Shown here piece by piece: positions 44,803 through 55,545 of a DNA stretch of 64,000 nt (position 1 is its first letter; every line of letters begins with the position of its first letter). Both the position numbers and the translations under genes were made by a program. Source of the stretch: an uncultured Shewanella sp. (GTDB lineage Bacteria > Pseudomonadota > Gammaproteobacteria > Enterobacterales > Shewanellaceae); contig NZ_CANMWS010000001.1 of assembly GCF_947501665.1 (NCBI RefSeq), forward strand, positions 266,821-330,820, written 5' to 3'. The notes below the pieces were generated by a model that saw only the letters and a list, made by a program, of their open reading frames with translations, was not told the DNA's origin and ran no database searches.

Positions 44803-45645
44803 TTAGTTTAACTCCCTATGCCTTGCTTGTACTTTATGTTTACCACCCATAAAGCGCCTTGCTAGTTGTTCTGCTACATAAACAGAGCGGTGTTGTCCGC
44901 CAGTACAACCGATAGCAATCGTAAGATAACTGCGATTATTACGTTCTAAATGAGGTAACCATGTATGCAATAGGTTTTCTATTTGCCAGATTAACTTATT
45001 GACCAAAGCTTCTTGATTCAAGAATATCTGTACTGGTTCGTCTAAGCCTGTCATCGGTCTGAGTTCTGGCTTCCAATGAGGATTAGGTAAGAAACGTACA
45101 TCAAATAAAAAGTCTGCCTCTTTTGGCATGCCGTGTTTAAAGCCAAAAGATTCAAAATTAATGACTAGCTCTTTATGTGTGCTGCCAAGTAAGATTTCTC
45201 TAATTTTATCACTGAGAGCATAAATATTGAGTGTTGAAGTATCAATATAATAGTCGAAGCGTTTTGACAGGGGCTCGAGTAGTTTCTGCTCGAGTTGAAT
45301 GGCTTCCAGCAAAGAGACCTTACTACGTGAAAGCGGATGTAATCGACGAGTTTCACTGTAACGTTTTAGGAGCACTTTATCATTTGAGTTAATGAAGAAA
45401 CTACAGAGTTCAATATCACTGGGTAATTTTCCTAAGTGCTCATTGATTTGTTCTTCATCGGCAGGCATGTTTCGAATGTCTACGCTAATTGCGACACGTT
45501 CAGTACTGCCTGCGAGTTGCTCTAATAATGGCGTGACCATAGGAAGAGGAAGATTATCAACACAATAATAGCCAAGATCTTCAAGCACTCTTAAGACAAC
45601 GGATTTTCCCGATCCAGAACGCCCTGAGACCATGACAAGTTTCAT
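44803..45645 (-). CDS. rapZ: RNase adapter / P-loop protein RapZ
   Basis: 280 residues. Walker A GRSGSGKS at about residues 7-14, and the C-terminal sensing domain with [20 protein letters not shown]. In enterobacteria RapZ binds glucosamine-6-phosphate and the sRNAs GlmY/GlmZ to control glmS; those sRNAs are not expected in this group, so the role here may be wider. Its start overlaps the ptsN stop by four bases. Confidence 0.95.
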   Translation of the reverse strand: MKLVMVSGRSGSGKSVVLRVLEDLGYYCVDNLPLPMVTPLLEQLAGSTERVAISVDIRNMPADEEQINEHLGKLPSDIELCSFFINSNDKVLLKRYSETRRLHPLSRSKVSLLEAIQLEQKLLEPLSKRFDYYIDTSTLNIYALSDKIREILLGSTHKELVINFESFGFKHGMPKEADFLFDVRFLPNPHWKPELRPMTGLDEPVQIFLNQEALVNKLIWQIENLLHTWLPHLERNNRSYLTIAIGCTGGQHRSVYVAEQLARRFMGGKHKVQARHRELN

Positions 45646-46088
45646 TGAGTGATTACCTTATAGAGCTCAGCATCGTCTTGGGTTTTTCTAAGCTGTTTTA
45701 ATATGGCTTTATCGTTAAGCTTTTCTGCCATGAGCGATAAGGTTGGTAAATGTTGTTCGCATTGCTCTGCTGGAACGAGCAAAGCAAATAAGATATCTAC
45801 TGGTTGCTTGTCAATAGCCTCAAAAGCGATGGGATCTTCACATTTGATTAATACGGCGATAGGTTGAGTAATACTCTTCAATCGGCCATGGGGGATTGCA
45901 ATGCCATTTCCGATCCCCGTACTGCCCATTTTTTCTCGGGTTAATAGGCTTTCAAAAATCTCTTGAGCTGAGAGTTCTGGGTACTGAGCAGCTGCGATAT
46001 CGCTAATGAGCTCAAGTACTTTTTTTTTGCTGCCAGGTGTTGCACAAGTGGTGCATTCTGGCTTAAGTATGCTGCTTAATTCCATCAT
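45642..46088 (-). CDS. ptsN: Nitrogen regulatory EIIA (PtsN)
   Basis: 148-residue PTS EIIA-type domain of the fructose/mannitol class; the active-site His67 lies in [10 protein letters not shown]. It takes phosphate from NPr and modulates potassium uptake and nitrogen and phosphate signalling by protein contacts. Usual order rpoN-hpf-ptsN, but here it is preceded by a 389-bp spacer without hpf. Confidence 0.95.
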   Translation of the reverse strand: MMELSSILKPECTTCATPGSKKKVLELISDIAAAQYPELSAQEIFESLLTREKMGSTGIGNGIAIPHGRLKSITQPIAVLIKCEDPIAFEAIDKQPVDILFALLVPAEQCEQHLPTLSLMAEKLNDKAILKQLRKTQDDAELYKVITQ

Positions 46089-46477
46089 TAACTATTTAAT
46101 TTCATATTGTTTATTGTTTATTCTGAAGCGCTTTTCTTCAGACGATGTATGCTTTACTTTAGTTTATTGAGTACTTTTATTTCAGGAACAAATCAAGATA
46201 TGAACGGAATATTTATTTTCAATATCTTTGTAAAAATACAGGTGAAACTAAGGCGCACATTATGGATCTGATCTAATTACTGTTCAAGCTTTGTCTGTAT
46301 TTCTTATTATAATTCATTTATTGGCTGCTAGCTCTACGATTTGAGCTGTAAAACAATTGCTTTTGGGTAACTTTTAATCATAGTGTATACGATAACGAGT
46401 TACTCTATTACCAAATTTTATACAAATAATGGTTAAATTAAACATATTGTTCATTATTTGTGCTTTTGACGGCCTGT
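46089..46477. other. rpoN-ptsN spacer lacking hpf
   Basis: 389 AT-rich bases where the ribosome hibernation factor gene hpf is normally found. I read all the minus-strand frames and found no hpf-like sequence; the longest frame with a start encodes about 26 residues. A small hairpin, TCTGAAG and CTTCAGA (46122-46142), lies near the ptsN end, so ptsN may have its own promoter here. Confidence 0.7.
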
Positions 46478-47941
46478 TTATAGGCTTTTACGCTGATTTG
46501 ATGGTGGAATTAGCATGGCTTCACGATATTTGGCTATGGTTCTGCGTGCGACTTTAATTCCTTGCTCTGCAAGCAATTGTGCCATTTTACTGTCACTTAA
46601 AGGTTTTTTTTGATTTTCACTTGCCACTAACTTTTTAATAAAAGCGCGGATTGCGGTGGATGAGCATTCTCCACCATCGTCTGTTCCTACGTGGCTTGAG
46701 AAAAAATACTTGAGCTCGAAAATACCTCTGGGGGTATGCATGTATTTTTGTGTTGTGACACGGGATATGGTGGACTCATGCATATCGACGGCCTCAGCAA
46801 TATCATTGAGTACCATAGGTTTCATGGCTTCTTCACCGAATTCAAAAAAACCTTGTTGAAATTTGACGATGCAATTGGTGACTTTTAATAAGGTGTCATT
46901 ACGGCTTTCTAAGCTTTTTATAAACCATTTTGCTTCTTGTAAATGGCCGCGAATAAATTGCCCATCAGCTTGATTTTTTGTGCTACGGGCCATAGAAGCA
47001 TATTGTTGATTAACATTGATTTTTGGCATGTTGTCAGGGTTCAATTCAACGTGCCAGCGTCCTTTGACTTTGGTAACAGAAACATCGGGGATCACATATT
47101 CTTCTTTACTCGGAGAAACGGATAAACCCGGCCGAGGGTTAAGAGTTTGTATTAAATGAATGGCTTGCTTTAACTCGTTTTCCTTAAGCTTTGTTTTACG
47201 CATGAGTAAGCGAAAATCTCTACCCGCAATGAGATCTAAGTAATTGCTGATTAATAATTTGGCACTGTCGATATGAGGGGTGTCAGGAGAAAATTGAGTA
47301 AGCTGTAAAAGTAAGCATTCACCTAAGTCTCTTGCTGCTACACCGATAGGGTCAAAATGTTGTATTCGTTTTAATACGGCAATGACTTCATCGATTTCGA
47401 TTTCTTCGTTACCCATGGCTTCTAAAATGTCTTCGCAGCTTTGAGTGAGGTAACCTCGTTCATCAATGGCATCAATAATGGCGGTGGCAATTGCTAAATC
47501 GTTATCAGAAAATGGGGTTAAATTCTTTTGCCACTCTAAGTGTTCATATAAACCTTCACTGGTTTCACCTTGAAAGGGCATGTCATCACGGATGGAGTGG
47601 CTACTTCCAGAAGAAGGGCTATAAACTTCATCCCAAGAAGTGTCCATGGGAAGCTCATCCGGCATGGAATCTTTAGTGAGTGCTTCAGGGGTTTCGATCG
47701 CGGCATTTTCTTGAGGTGGCTGAGTGTCGGTATCACGGCTAAAAGCATCATCAGATGTTAATGACTTTTGTTCATTATCATTTTGGCCTTCATCAAGCTC
47801 TAATAAAGGATTGCTGTCTAGGGCCTGCTGAATTTCCTGTTGTAATTCCAATGAGGATAATTGCAACAGACGAATGGCTTGTTGTAATTGAGGGGTCATA
47901 GTGAGATGTTGACCCATTTTTAACTGAAGTGATGCTTTCAT
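46478..47941 (-). CDS. rpoN: RNA polymerase sigma-54 factor
   Basis: 487 residues. Region I is Gln/Leu-rich ([41 protein letters not shown]) and binds activators; an acidic region II follows (about 55-120); region III holds the core-binding domain, the helix-turn-helix and the RpoN box [10 protein letters not shown] near the C-terminus that reads the -24 element. Complete length. It lies 225 bp after lptB. Confidence 0.97.
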   Translation of the reverse strand: MKASLQLKMGQHLTMTPQLQQAIRLLQLSSLELQQEIQQALDSNPLLELDEGQNDNEQKSLTSDDAFSRDTDTQPPQENAAIETPEALTKDSMPDELPMDTSWDEVYSPSSGSSHSIRDDMPFQGETSEGLYEHLEWQKNLTPFSDNDLAIATAIIDAIDERGYLTQSCEDILEAMGNEEIEIDEVIAVLKRIQHFDPIGVAARDLGECLLLQLTQFSPDTPHIDSAKLLISNYLDLIAGRDFRLLMRKTKLKENELKQAIHLIQTLNPRPGLSVSPSKEEYVIPDVSVTKVKGRWHVELNPDNMPKINVNQQYASMARSTKNQADGQFIRGHLQEAKWFIKSLESRNDTLLKVTNCIVKFQQGFFEFGEEAMKPMVLNDIAEAVDMHESTISRVTTQKYMHTPRGIFELKYFFSSHVGTDDGGECSSTAIRAFIKKLVASENQKKPLSDSKMAQLLAEQGIKVARRTIAKYREAMLIPPSNQRKSL

Positions 47942-48166
47942 GTTACCGCTATTCCCTACTTGTCATTATCCTAATCATTGAGCAGGGTTAATGTTGGACC
48001 TGAAGCTCAAGATATTTTATGTACTAAGGCGGCCAGTTTGTTTTGATGACCAAGTCATAACCTAGAATAATACGATATAAGTATGATTAAATTAAGTGGG
48101 AATTGTTACCCGCCGTTTTAATTTTTATTTTAATGCGTTTTTAACGACTTACTCATTAATCATCCA

Positions 48167-48898
48167 CTATAACTTGAATTGCTCACCTAAGTACACTTCT
48201 CTGACTTGCTTATTGTCTAAAACTTCAGCAGGCGTTCCTTCTGCAATTAAATTACCGCGGCTGACAATATAGGCATGCTCACACACATCCAAGGTTTCAC
48301 GGACATTATGGTCGGTAATGAGTACACCTAAACCTCTGTCTCTTAAATGTTCAATGATTTTTTTTATATCGATAACAGATATAGGATCGACACCTGCAAA
48401 AGGTTCATCCAATAAAATGAACTTGGGGTTAGCGGCAAGTGCGCGCGCGATTTCGACACGTCGACGCTCTCCGCCTGATAGCGCCATGCCTTGACTGTCA
48501 CGAATATGAGTAATATGGAACTCTTCAAGTAAGTGTTCTAGTTGTTCTTCACGGTTTTGTTTACTTAAGGAGGCGCGAGTTTGCAATACAGCCATAATGT
48601 TATCTCTGACAGATAATTTACGGAAAATACTGGCTTCTTGAGGTAAATAGCCTATTCCTTTACGGGCTCTAAGGTGCATAGGGTTTGATGTTAGCTCTTC
48701 ATTATCAAGAAATATCTGCCCTTTATCACTTTGCACTAAGCCAACGACCATATAAAAGGTGGTGGTTTTACCTGCTCCATTTGGGCCAAGTAGCCCTACT
48801 ATTTGTCCAGTATTGACTTTTAAGCTCACATTTTGAACAACCGCACGATTTTTATAACTTTTTGCTAAGTTTCGCGCTTCTAGTGAAATCGTAGTCAT
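48167..48898 (-). CDS. lptB: LPS export ATPase LptB
   Basis: 243 residues: Walker [10 protein letters not shown] (about 36), signature [15 protein letters not shown], Walker [14 protein letters not shown] and the H-loop His in ITDHNVRE. It powers LptFG, which extracts LPS from the inner membrane into the LptC-LptA bridge. Its start overlaps the lptA stop by four bases. Confidence 0.97.
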   Translation of the reverse strand: MTTISLEARNLAKSYKNRAVVQNVSLKVNTGQIVGLLGPNGAGKTTTFYMVVGLVQSDKGQIFLDNEELTSNPMHLRARKGIGYLPQEASIFRKLSVRDNIMAVLQTRASLSKQNREEQLEHLLEEFHITHIRDSQGMALSGGERRRVEIARALAANPKFILLDEPFAGVDPISVIDIKKIIEHLRDRGLGVLITDHNVRETLDVCEHAYIVSRGNLIAEGTPAEVLDNKQVREVYLGEQFKL

Positions 48899-49983
48899 TC
48901 TTCTACCTGCTTTTGTGGCGATGTGTCGGTGTTTACATTTTCAGTGGAATTCGTCTTGGACTCTGTCTGAGTCGAATGAGTGAGATTGGAGGCTAATTCT
49001 TGCAGATCAGTGGCTTGACTGACGATGTCTGTCGATAAGGCTTTTAATTGGCTTGTCGATGGCATGAGCTGAGAAAGTTGGTTTTCCAGTTGCTTTTGTT
49101 GTGGGGCTATTTTATCAATTTGTTCTTGTATATTCACTTTTTTGAAATCAAATTCAGAGGCTGAGATATCTTTGTTGGTTTTACTGGCTGCTAACGCCGT
49201 TAGTTGGGCTTCCAGTTTTTCACGTTTAATATTTAATTGTGATAATTTTGTCTCAACAGTTCCAATTTCATTTTTAACTGCCTTGTCGACCTGTTGTGTG
49301 CTCTTTTCTTGAATGTCTGTTTGTGTATCAGGCTGAGATTCATTTTCAATCGTTTGTTTTTGTTTGGTGTCAGGAATAGTCTTTTTATTGGGTGTCAGTG
49401 AGTTATCTTCAGGTGACAGGTTGTTTTTATCGTTTGACTCAGGCGTTAATGCTTCTGTTTTTTTTGTTGTATTGGTTTTAGTTGATTTTTTATAGGTTTC
49501 AGGCTGGATCACAGTAATAACGCGATCTTGTCCTTTACCTGTACTTTCCGCCAGTAATTTTTGTTGTTCAATGTTATATCGAATACGGCTTCCTGTGACA
49601 CGACTTCCACCTTGAGAAAGCGTTGCCTCTCCAATTAAGGTTAATGTGCGAGTAGAGAGTTCATAGTGAATTTCATGTGCACTTGCTTGTGCGGGGCGAC
49701 CATCATCCATGATTTGAAAATAGGTGGCGGGTGTTCCACTCGCCACTAATGTTTTAGCTGTGTCATCACCTTTAGAGAAGGCTTGTAATTCTGCTGCATT
49801 AATTTTAATACTGCCTTGCGTGACGATAACGGGTCCATTAAAAATTAATTGATTATTTTTGATATCAGCTTCTTGACTCGATGCGGATATTTTAACCTCT
49901 TGCTCTAAATCCCCATCCTTGGCTACTCCATGAAGACTAACAAGGCACAGTAATGTGGCAATAATGGATTTATTTGGTTTCAT
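48895..49983 (-). CDS. lptA: LPS transport periplasmic protein LptA with long C-terminal extension
   Basis: Signal peptide 1-21, then an OstA/LptA beta-jellyroll (about 28-160): [62 protein letters not shown]. LptA monomers link LptC to LptD across the periplasm. The usual length is about 170-185 residues, but this one has 362. Residues 161-362 form a low-complexity Lys/Thr/Gln/Asn segment (about 161-235), a predicted coiled coil (about 240-335; [41 protein letters not shown]) and a Thr/Gln-rich tail. Reading frame and overlaps are clean, so it is not a run-on artefact. Confidence 0.92.
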   Translation of the reverse strand: MKPNKSIIATLLCLVSLHGVAKDGDLEQEVKISASSQEADIKNNQLIFNGPVIVTQGSIKINAAELQAFSKGDDTAKTLVASGTPATYFQIMDDGRPAQASAHEIHYELSTRTLTLIGEATLSQGGSRVTGSRIRYNIEQQKLLAESTGKGQDRVITVIQPETYKKSTKTNTTKKTEALTPESNDKNNLSPEDNSLTPNKKTIPDTKQKQTIENESQPDTQTDIQEKSTQQVDKAVKNEIGTVETKLSQLNIKREKLEAQLTALAASKTNKDISASEFDFKKVNIQEQIDKIAPQQKQLENQLSQLMPSTSQLKALSTDIVSQATDLQELASNLTHSTQTESKTNSTENVNTDTSPQKQVEE

Positions 49984-50527
49984 ATGTTCCTTCTACCTGA
50001 CTAGTCAGCTTGACTGTTTGCGTATTGAGATCAGCATAAAGGCCTTTACCTTCGATGGTAAAATCGACACCCGTAATATAGATATGCTTATTTGATGTCA
50101 TTATTTTGGTGTTGAGATCGAGTTCTAAAAAATCAGTTTTGACTGTCTTTACAGGTTGTTCTGGGCTTAATGAATCGATAATGACATTGTTCTCTAATGT
50201 CACTTTTCCGGTGACTTTATTTAAAGTGCCTTTGTTAGCCCGTATACGCCATTTTCCTTGTTGGTTATCAGGATAAATGAAATAAACCGGCTCAGTAAAA
50301 TAGGTCATGTTGGTGCTGTCATAATGTTCCATATGCTTGGCTGAAACACGGCTGCTCACTAAGCCCAACTTGTTATACTCTACTCCAGAAAGATCCTCCA
50401 CGATATAATCAGGGCGCTGGCTGATATCGACATTCAGTGATTGATCTTCTTTTTTCGATTGCACCTGCCAATATAAAATGATCGCAGTCCCAAACAAAAG
50501 TGCGATGGCGATGCTAACACGACTCAT
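49970..50527 (-). CDS. lptC: LPS export membrane anchor LptC
   Basis: 185 residues: a single N-terminal helix (about 5-22) and a periplasmic jellyroll (about 40-180; VSAKHMEHYDS, WRIRANKGTLNKVTGKVTLENNVII, GKGLYADLNTQTVKL). It binds LptB2FG and hands LPS to LptA. Its end overlaps the lptA start by 14 bases and its start overlaps the kdsC stop by four. Confidence 0.95.
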   Translation of the reverse strand: MSRVSIAIALLFGTAIILYWQVQSKKEDQSLNVDISQRPDYIVEDLSGVEYNKLGLVSSRVSAKHMEHYDSTNMTYFTEPVYFIYPDNQQGKWRIRANKGTLNKVTGKVTLENNVIIDSLSPEQPVKTVKTDFLELDLNTKIMTSNKHIYITGVDFTIEGKGLYADLNTQTVKLTSQVEGTYETK

Positions 50528-51075
50528 ATGCTCATTCCATGTGCCGTTTCAAATTTATTTTGACTCAATAAAAGCAAGTCAGTGAGCTCTCTTAATGCAC
50601 CATGCCCGCCTTTGAGTGTGGTTATCATATCTGCATGTTGTTTCACATAGGGATGCCCGTCTGCGACACAAACGGATAAACCAACGGCTTTCATAACCGC
50701 TAAGTCCACCATATCATCACCAATATAAGCCACTTCTTCGGGACTGACATGATAGTGTTCTAACAATTCACGATAGGGAACAAGCTTGTCATCGACACCC
50801 TGATAGATATGGGTGACACCCAGTGCGGTCATTCGATTTTCAACGATTTGTGATTGACGTCCTGTGATCACCGCCACATTAATATTGGCGGAAAGTAATG
50901 AGCGAACACCGTAGCCATCTCGTGTGTGAAAGGTTTTCAGTTCCTCTCCACTGTTGCTCATATAGACGAGTCCGTCAGAAAAAACGCCATCCACGTCACA
51001 TATCAATAGTTTGATGTTTTTTGCTTTTTCCCAAGTACTGTCTTCGATTGGGCCATAAAATCCTGATTGTGACAT
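50524..51075 (-). CDS. kdsC: 3-deoxy-D-manno-octulosonate-8-phosphate phosphatase
   Basis: 183-residue HAD phosphatase of the short cap-less type: nucleophile Asp in ICDVDGVFSDG (Asp27, Asp29), Thr in VITGRQS, Lys region DDKLVPY, and YIGDDMVDLAVM. Makes Kdo for LPS. ATG 51075 has AGGAGTT eight bases upstream; a longer reading from 51150 would overlap kdsD and is not used. One-base gap after kdsD. Confidence 0.95.
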   Translation of the reverse strand: MSQSGFYGPIEDSTWEKAKNIKLLICDVDGVFSDGLVYMSNSGEELKTFHTRDGYGVRSLLSANINVAVITGRQSQIVENRMTALGVTHIYQGVDDKLVPYRELLEHYHVSPEEVAYIGDDMVDLAVMKAVGLSVCVADGHPYVKQHADMITTLKGGHGALRELTDLLLLSQNKFETAHGMSI

Positions 51076-51076
51076 G

Positions 51077-52054
51077 TTATATAACTCCTGCTTTGACCAT
51101 ATCAAGCATATTGAGTGCACCGATGACTTGCTGTTGCGCATTGATGACAATGAGACCGTTAATATTTTCTTCGTCCATGAGCTTTAATGCTTGCGCTGCT
51201 AGCATATCTTCATCGACGGTAACGCAACCTTTTGTCATGACATTATTTATCGGAGTGGTGTGTAAATTGACTTCTGCATCGATGACTCGGCGTAAATCAC
51301 CATCAGTAAAAATACCGACCAAATTATGATTGTCGTCGACAATGGCTGTCATGCCGAGTCCTTTTTTGGATATTTCATATAAAGCTTCTGAAATACAAAT
51401 ATGATGACTGACAGAAGGTAGATGTTCTCCTTGATGCATCACATCTTTCACTTTTAATAATAATTTACGCCCTAAACTACCACCTGGGTGAGATAAAGCA
51501 AAATCATCTTGAGTAAAGCCTCTTGCTTGCAACAGCGCGACGGCGAGTGCATCGCCCATCACTAAGGTCGCTGTGGTACTCGAAGTTGGGGCCAATCCTA
51601 ATGGGCAAGCTTCTTCGGGAACTTGTATGCATAAATGCAGTTGAGATAATTTTGCCATATTAGATGTCGGATTACCCGTTACTGCAATTAGCGGTAAACC
51701 TAATCGTTTGATGACGGGTAATAATGTGAGTATTTCATCTGATTCACCAGAATTCGATATGGCGAGAATGACATCATTTTGACCCAGCACGCCTAAATCA
51801 CCATGGCTGGCTTCACCTGGATGAACAAAAAATGCGGGGGTGCCTGTACTGGCAAGTGTTGCCGAAATCTTGTTGCCAATGTGTCCTGATTTTCCCATGC
51901 CCATGACAATGATTTTTCCTTTACAATCAAACATAAGCTGGCAGGCTTGGGCAAATTCAATAGAGTCAACATATTGATAAAGGTTTTCAAGGGCTTGTTG
52001 CTCTATTTGAATAACATTTCTGCCCCATTGGCGTAATTTATTTTCATCTACCAT
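51077..52054 (-). CDS. kdsD: Arabinose-5-phosphate isomerase
   Basis: 325 residues: N-terminal SIS sugar isomerase domain (about 40-175; GMGKSGHIGNKISATLASTGTPAFFVHPGEASHGDLG) and two C-terminal CBS domains (about 205-325). It converts ribulose-5-phosphate to arabinose-5-phosphate, the first step of Kdo synthesis. Confidence 0.95.
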   Translation of the reverse strand: MVDENKLRQWGRNVIQIEQQALENLYQYVDSIEFAQACQLMFDCKGKIIVMGMGKSGHIGNKISATLASTGTPAFFVHPGEASHGDLGVLGQNDVILAISNSGESDEILTLLPVIKRLGLPLIAVTGNPTSNMAKLSQLHLCIQVPEEACPLGLAPTSSTTATLVMGDALAVALLQARGFTQDDFALSHPGGSLGRKLLLKVKDVMHQGEHLPSVSHHICISEALYEISKKGLGMTAIVDDNHNLVGIFTDGDLRRVIDAEVNLHTTPINNVMTKGCVTVDEDMLAAQALKLMDEENINGLIVINAQQQVIGALNMLDMVKAGVI

Positions 52055-52096
52055 TTTGATCTCTCTATAGAATCTTACTAGACCTTAGCGTGCCGA

Positions 52097-53056
52097 TTAG
52101 GACAGAAAAAGGGCCGTTTGGTATAGGATAAAGGTTATAAGGAGTGCAATACCATGCCAAGGCTTGAGTTGTCTTGCACGCCCACTTAATAAAATTAATA
52201 CGCCCAATGCGCTGCTTGTTCCTAGCACCATATAATAATCGCGACTGGTTGCTGAGATATCGACGGCCCCAGGTGCAATAAGTGCTGGAAGTGCTAATAC
52301 TGCCAAAATATTGAAGAGGTTTGAACCCACAATATTACCAATGGCCAAATCATCTTCTTTTTTTAACACACCAGCGACACTCGCTGCCAGCTCTGGCAAG
52401 CTAGTACCAATGGCAATAATGGTGAGTCCAATCACTAAATCAGACAAATGATACGCTTTTGCAATACCAACTGCGCCTTGTACCATCCAGTCGGCAGATA
52501 AAGGCAATAATATTAACCCGACAATCAGCCATAATACTGCTTTAGGGGTGGGGACGTCAGTAGGAATTTCATCACTGTGTTGGTTGGCGAGGGGATCGTC
52601 TGCTTTATTCTTAATGGCATGCCAAATAAGGTAGCCGATGAGAATGAAAAATACCGCTAATAGCATTATGCCTTCCATTCGATTTAAATGCCCATCATGT
52701 AAAAAGTAACCTGCAATTGCTGTTGCACCCAACATCATAGGTATTTCACGTTTTAATGTTTGTGATTGGACTGCAATGGCACCTAATAATGCGGTAATCC
52801 CTAAAATCAGTGTGACATTGGCTATATTTGATCCTAATGCATTACCGATGGCCATATCTGTCATGCCATTGATTGATGCTGTTGCCGCGACAAACATTTC
52901 AGGTGCTGAGCTGCCCATAGCGACTATCGTGAGTCCTATTAGCATGGGAGGTAAGCCGAAATTGCGTGCAAACGCGGCAGCACCATACACAAATTTATCA
53001 GCACTCCAAACTAGAGTGGCAAGACCAGCGAGCAGTATCAGAATATTAAATAGCAT
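52097..53056 (-). CDS. yrbG: Calcium/sodium antiporter family protein YrbG
   Basis: About 319 residues from ATG 53056, close to E. coli YrbG (325). Two homologous halves of five helices each with GSSAPEMFVA and GTSLPELAAS, the alpha-repeat motifs of the CaCA superfamily carrying ion-binding Glu. A longer reading from 53128 adds a hydrophilic leader without a ribosome-binding site. Divergent from mlaF. Confidence 0.9.
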   Translation of the reverse strand: MLFNILILLAGLATLVWSADKFVYGAAAFARNFGLPPMLIGLTIVAMGSSAPEMFVAATASINGMTDMAIGNALGSNIANVTLILGITALLGAIAVQSQTLKREIPMMLGATAIAGYFLHDGHLNRMEGIMLLAVFFILIGYLIWHAIKNKADDPLANQHSDEIPTDVPTPKAVLWLIVGLILLPLSADWMVQGAVGIAKAYHLSDLVIGLTIIAIGTSLPELAASVAGVLKKEDDLAIGNIVGSNLFNILAVLALPALIAPGAVDISATSRDYYMVLGTSSALGVLILLSGRARQLKPWHGIALLITFILYQTALFLS

Positions 53057-53235
53057 TTGATTATAATTTTTAGGAGTATTGGCGAGCATTTTCGCTGGAT
53101 TTGACGTAAATTGAAAGTATTGAGACAAGATACTCTAGATTATGTTGTTTCTATTTTATCAATTTCGTACAATTTATCACTCTATTTTTGTCAGGGAGAC
53201 CTGATATTTCATCTTATAAATGCCGGAATTCAAGT

Positions 53236-54048
53236 ATGACTCAAACGCAGAAACCGCTCATTGAGATTCGAAATTTGGGCTTTAGTCGTGGCCAACGTGT
53301 TATCTATGATGATGTCAGTTTATCTATTCCTAAAGGGAAGGTGACGGCCATAATGGGGCCGAGTGGGATTGGGAAAACCACTTTATTGAAATTAATGGGA
53401 GGGCAGTTAACGCCTGACTCGGGACAAGTATTGTTTGATGGCCAAGATATCCATCGAGCGAGCCGTACTGAGCTCTTTTCTATTCGTAAACGTATGAGTA
53501 TGTTATTTCAAAGTGGGGCACTTTTTACTGATATGAATGTCTTTGATAATGTGGCTTTTGCATTGCGAGAACATTCAGGGTTAGCTGAACCTATTATCGA
53601 GCGTATTGTGTTAATGAAACTCGAAGCGGTGGGCCTTCGAGGCGTCGCAAAACAAATGCCCACAGAACTGTCTGGTGGAATGCAGCGCCGTGCAGCATTA
53701 GCGCGGGCAATTGCGTTAGAGCCTGAAATGGTGATGTATGATGAACCTTTTGCGGGTCAAGACCCTATTTCGATGGGGGTGTTAGTTAAACTTATTCGTG
53801 AATTATCTGATGCATTAAACTTGACGTCTGTTGTGGTTTCTCATGATGTGCAAGAGGTATTAAGTATTGCCGATTATGTTTATGTAATGGCCGATAAAAC
53901 GATTATTGCCCATGGTACTCCTGAAGCATTACGCAATACAGACAGTGCGCAATTGAAGCAATTTATACAAGGTGCTCCCGATGGGCCTGTGCCTTTTCAT
54001 TACCCAGCTAAGGACTATCAGCAAGAGTTGTTACAGGGGTTGAAATAG
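53236..54048 (+). CDS. mlaF: Phospholipid transport ATPase MlaF
   Basis: 270 residues from ATG 53236 (GGAA nine bases upstream). Walker A GPSGIGKTT, signature LSGGMQRRAALARAIA and Walker B MVMYDEPFAGQDP. It drives the MlaFEDB complex, which moves phospholipids between the MlaC carrier and the inner membrane to keep outer-membrane asymmetry. Confidence 0.96.
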   Translation: MTQTQKPLIEIRNLGFSRGQRVIYDDVSLSIPKGKVTAIMGPSGIGKTTLLKLMGGQLTPDSGQVLFDGQDIHRASRTELFSIRKRMSMLFQSGALFTDMNVFDNVAFALREHSGLAEPIIERIVLMKLEAVGLRGVAKQMPTELSGGMQRRAALARAIALEPEMVMYDEPFAGQDPISMGVLVKLIRELSDALNLTSVVVSHDVQEVLSIADYVYVMADKTIIAHGTPEALRNTDSAQLKQFIQGAPDGPVPFHYPAKDYQQELLQGLK

Positions 54049-54095
54049 ATATTTTTTCTATACAGATAGCAGGTAAATTTAAGGGTGGGTGTTGA

Positions 54096-54884
54096 ATGAG
54101 TGTGATTGATAAAATCGCCAATGTTGGGCGCTGGGCGATTGATAATGTAATGGGTATGGGCCGTGCAGGTATTATGCTTTATCGCTCTGTAGTGAGATTC
54201 CCTCGTGTGAAAAAGGGCACCCCATTGCTGATCAAGCAGCTCTATGTGGTCGGTGTCCAGTCGATGGTGATTATTTTGGTTTCTGGCCTATTCATTGGTA
54301 TGGTGTTAGCACTTCAAGGCTATACTATTTTAGTGGGTTATGGTGCAGAGCAAAGTCTAGGCCCTATGGTGGCGTTGAGTTTACTGCGTGAATTAGGTCC
54401 AGTGGTCACAGCACTATTATTTGCAGGCCGGGCGGGATCGGCATTAACGGCTGAAATAGGCTTAATGAAAAGCACTGAGCAATTATCCAGTTTGGAAATG
54501 ATGGCTATTGATCCTTTAAGACAAATTGTTGCGCCTCGCTTTTGGGCGGGGGTGATCAGTTTACCTTTGCTTGCGTTGATGTTCTGCGCTGTGGGGATTT
54601 ATGGCGGTCATTTGGTAGGAGTGGATTGGAAAGGCATTGATTCAGGTAGTTTTTGGTCCATTTTACAAGCATCTGTTGAATGGCGAAATGATATTGTTAA
54701 TTGTTTAATTAAAAGTGTCGTCTTTGCTGTTGTTGTGACTTGGATAGCGCTATATCGAGGCTATCATGTTATTCCTAACCCTGAAGGGATCAGTAAAGCA
54801 ACAACGCAAACAGTGGTTCAATCTAGCTTAGCCATATTGGCATTAGACTTCTTAATGACCACCTTGATGTTTGGTCAACAATGA
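54096..54884 (+). CDS. mlaE: Phospholipid transport permease MlaE
   Basis: 262 residues with about six membrane helices and the central [36 protein letters not shown] block, the MlaE permease signature. It pairs with MlaF and the hexameric MlaD. GGTGGGTG precedes the ATG. Confidence 0.96.
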   Translation: MSVIDKIANVGRWAIDNVMGMGRAGIMLYRSVVRFPRVKKGTPLLIKQLYVVGVQSMVIILVSGLFIGMVLALQGYTILVGYGAEQSLGPMVALSLLRELGPVVTALLFAGRAGSALTAEIGLMKSTEQLSSLEMMAIDPLRQIVAPRFWAGVISLPLLALMFCAVGIYGGHLVGVDWKGIDSGSFWSILQASVEWRNDIVNCLIKSVVFAVVVTWIALYRGYHVIPNPEGISKATTQTVVQSSLAILALDFLMTTLMFGQQ

Positions 54885-55057
54885 TGAATCTGAGCTGAAC
54901 ACAAGTTGAATATGTCCATTTAGTTTTAGTCTGTCAGTATGATGAGATGATAAATTAATGAGCACATCAAAAGTCGGCGGCAACGAAGATAATGAGTTGC
55001 CGTTAATGGGTAAATGTAGATACATTGAGTATCGAAAGTAAGAGTGGTAATAAAGGT

Positions 55058-55531
55058 ATGTTGACACGGAAAATTGAAATACTCGTTGGGCTGTTTTTGT
55101 TGGCAGGATTGGCGGCGTTTCTAGTGTTAGTCTTTAATGTGGCTAATGTACAAGTGAGCAGAGGTGATAGTACCTATACCTTGTATGCCAAGTTTGGTAA
55201 TGTTGGTGGATTGAAAGTGCGCTCTCCAGTCAAAGTAGGAGGAGTCGTAGTGGGTCGTGTCACTGCGATTAAATTGGATCCTGTGAAACTAGAACCTGTT
55301 GTAACCATTGCAATGGATAAACAATATTCTTCTTTTCCTGATACAAGTAGTTTAGCCATTTTAACGTCAGGATTATTGGGCGAGCAGTTTCTTGGATTAA
55401 AGCCTGGGTTTGTCGATGATGATGTATCGATGTTAAAAAATGGCGACAGTATTGATGACACACAATCTGCATTAATTCTTGAAGATTTAATTGGTCAACT
55501 GTTATATAGCATGTCTTCTAAAGGCAAATAA
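55058..55531 (+). CDS. mlaD: MCE-domain lipid-binding protein MlaD
   Basis: 157 residues: one N-terminal helix (about 8-28) then a single MCE domain (about 38-120; YTLYAKFGNVGGLKVRSPVKVGGVVVGRVTAI, GLLGEQFLGLKPG). The start matches E. coli MlaD (M-x-T-x-K-x-EI-x-VG). It is shorter at the C-terminus than E. coli MlaD (183). An unusual 173-bp spacer separates it from mlaE. Confidence 0.93.
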   Translation: MLTRKIEILVGLFLLAGLAAFLVLVFNVANVQVSRGDSTYTLYAKFGNVGGLKVRSPVKVGGVVVGRVTAIKLDPVKLEPVVTIAMDKQYSSFPDTSSLAILTSGLLGEQFLGLKPGFVDDDVSMLKNGDSIDDTQSALILEDLIGQLLYSMSSKGK

Positions 55532-55545
55532 ACGGAGTTGAAACT

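Noticed and set aside
46089..46477. Possible diverged hpf gene
   Set aside because: All three minus-strand frames are broken by several stops and none resembles Hpf.
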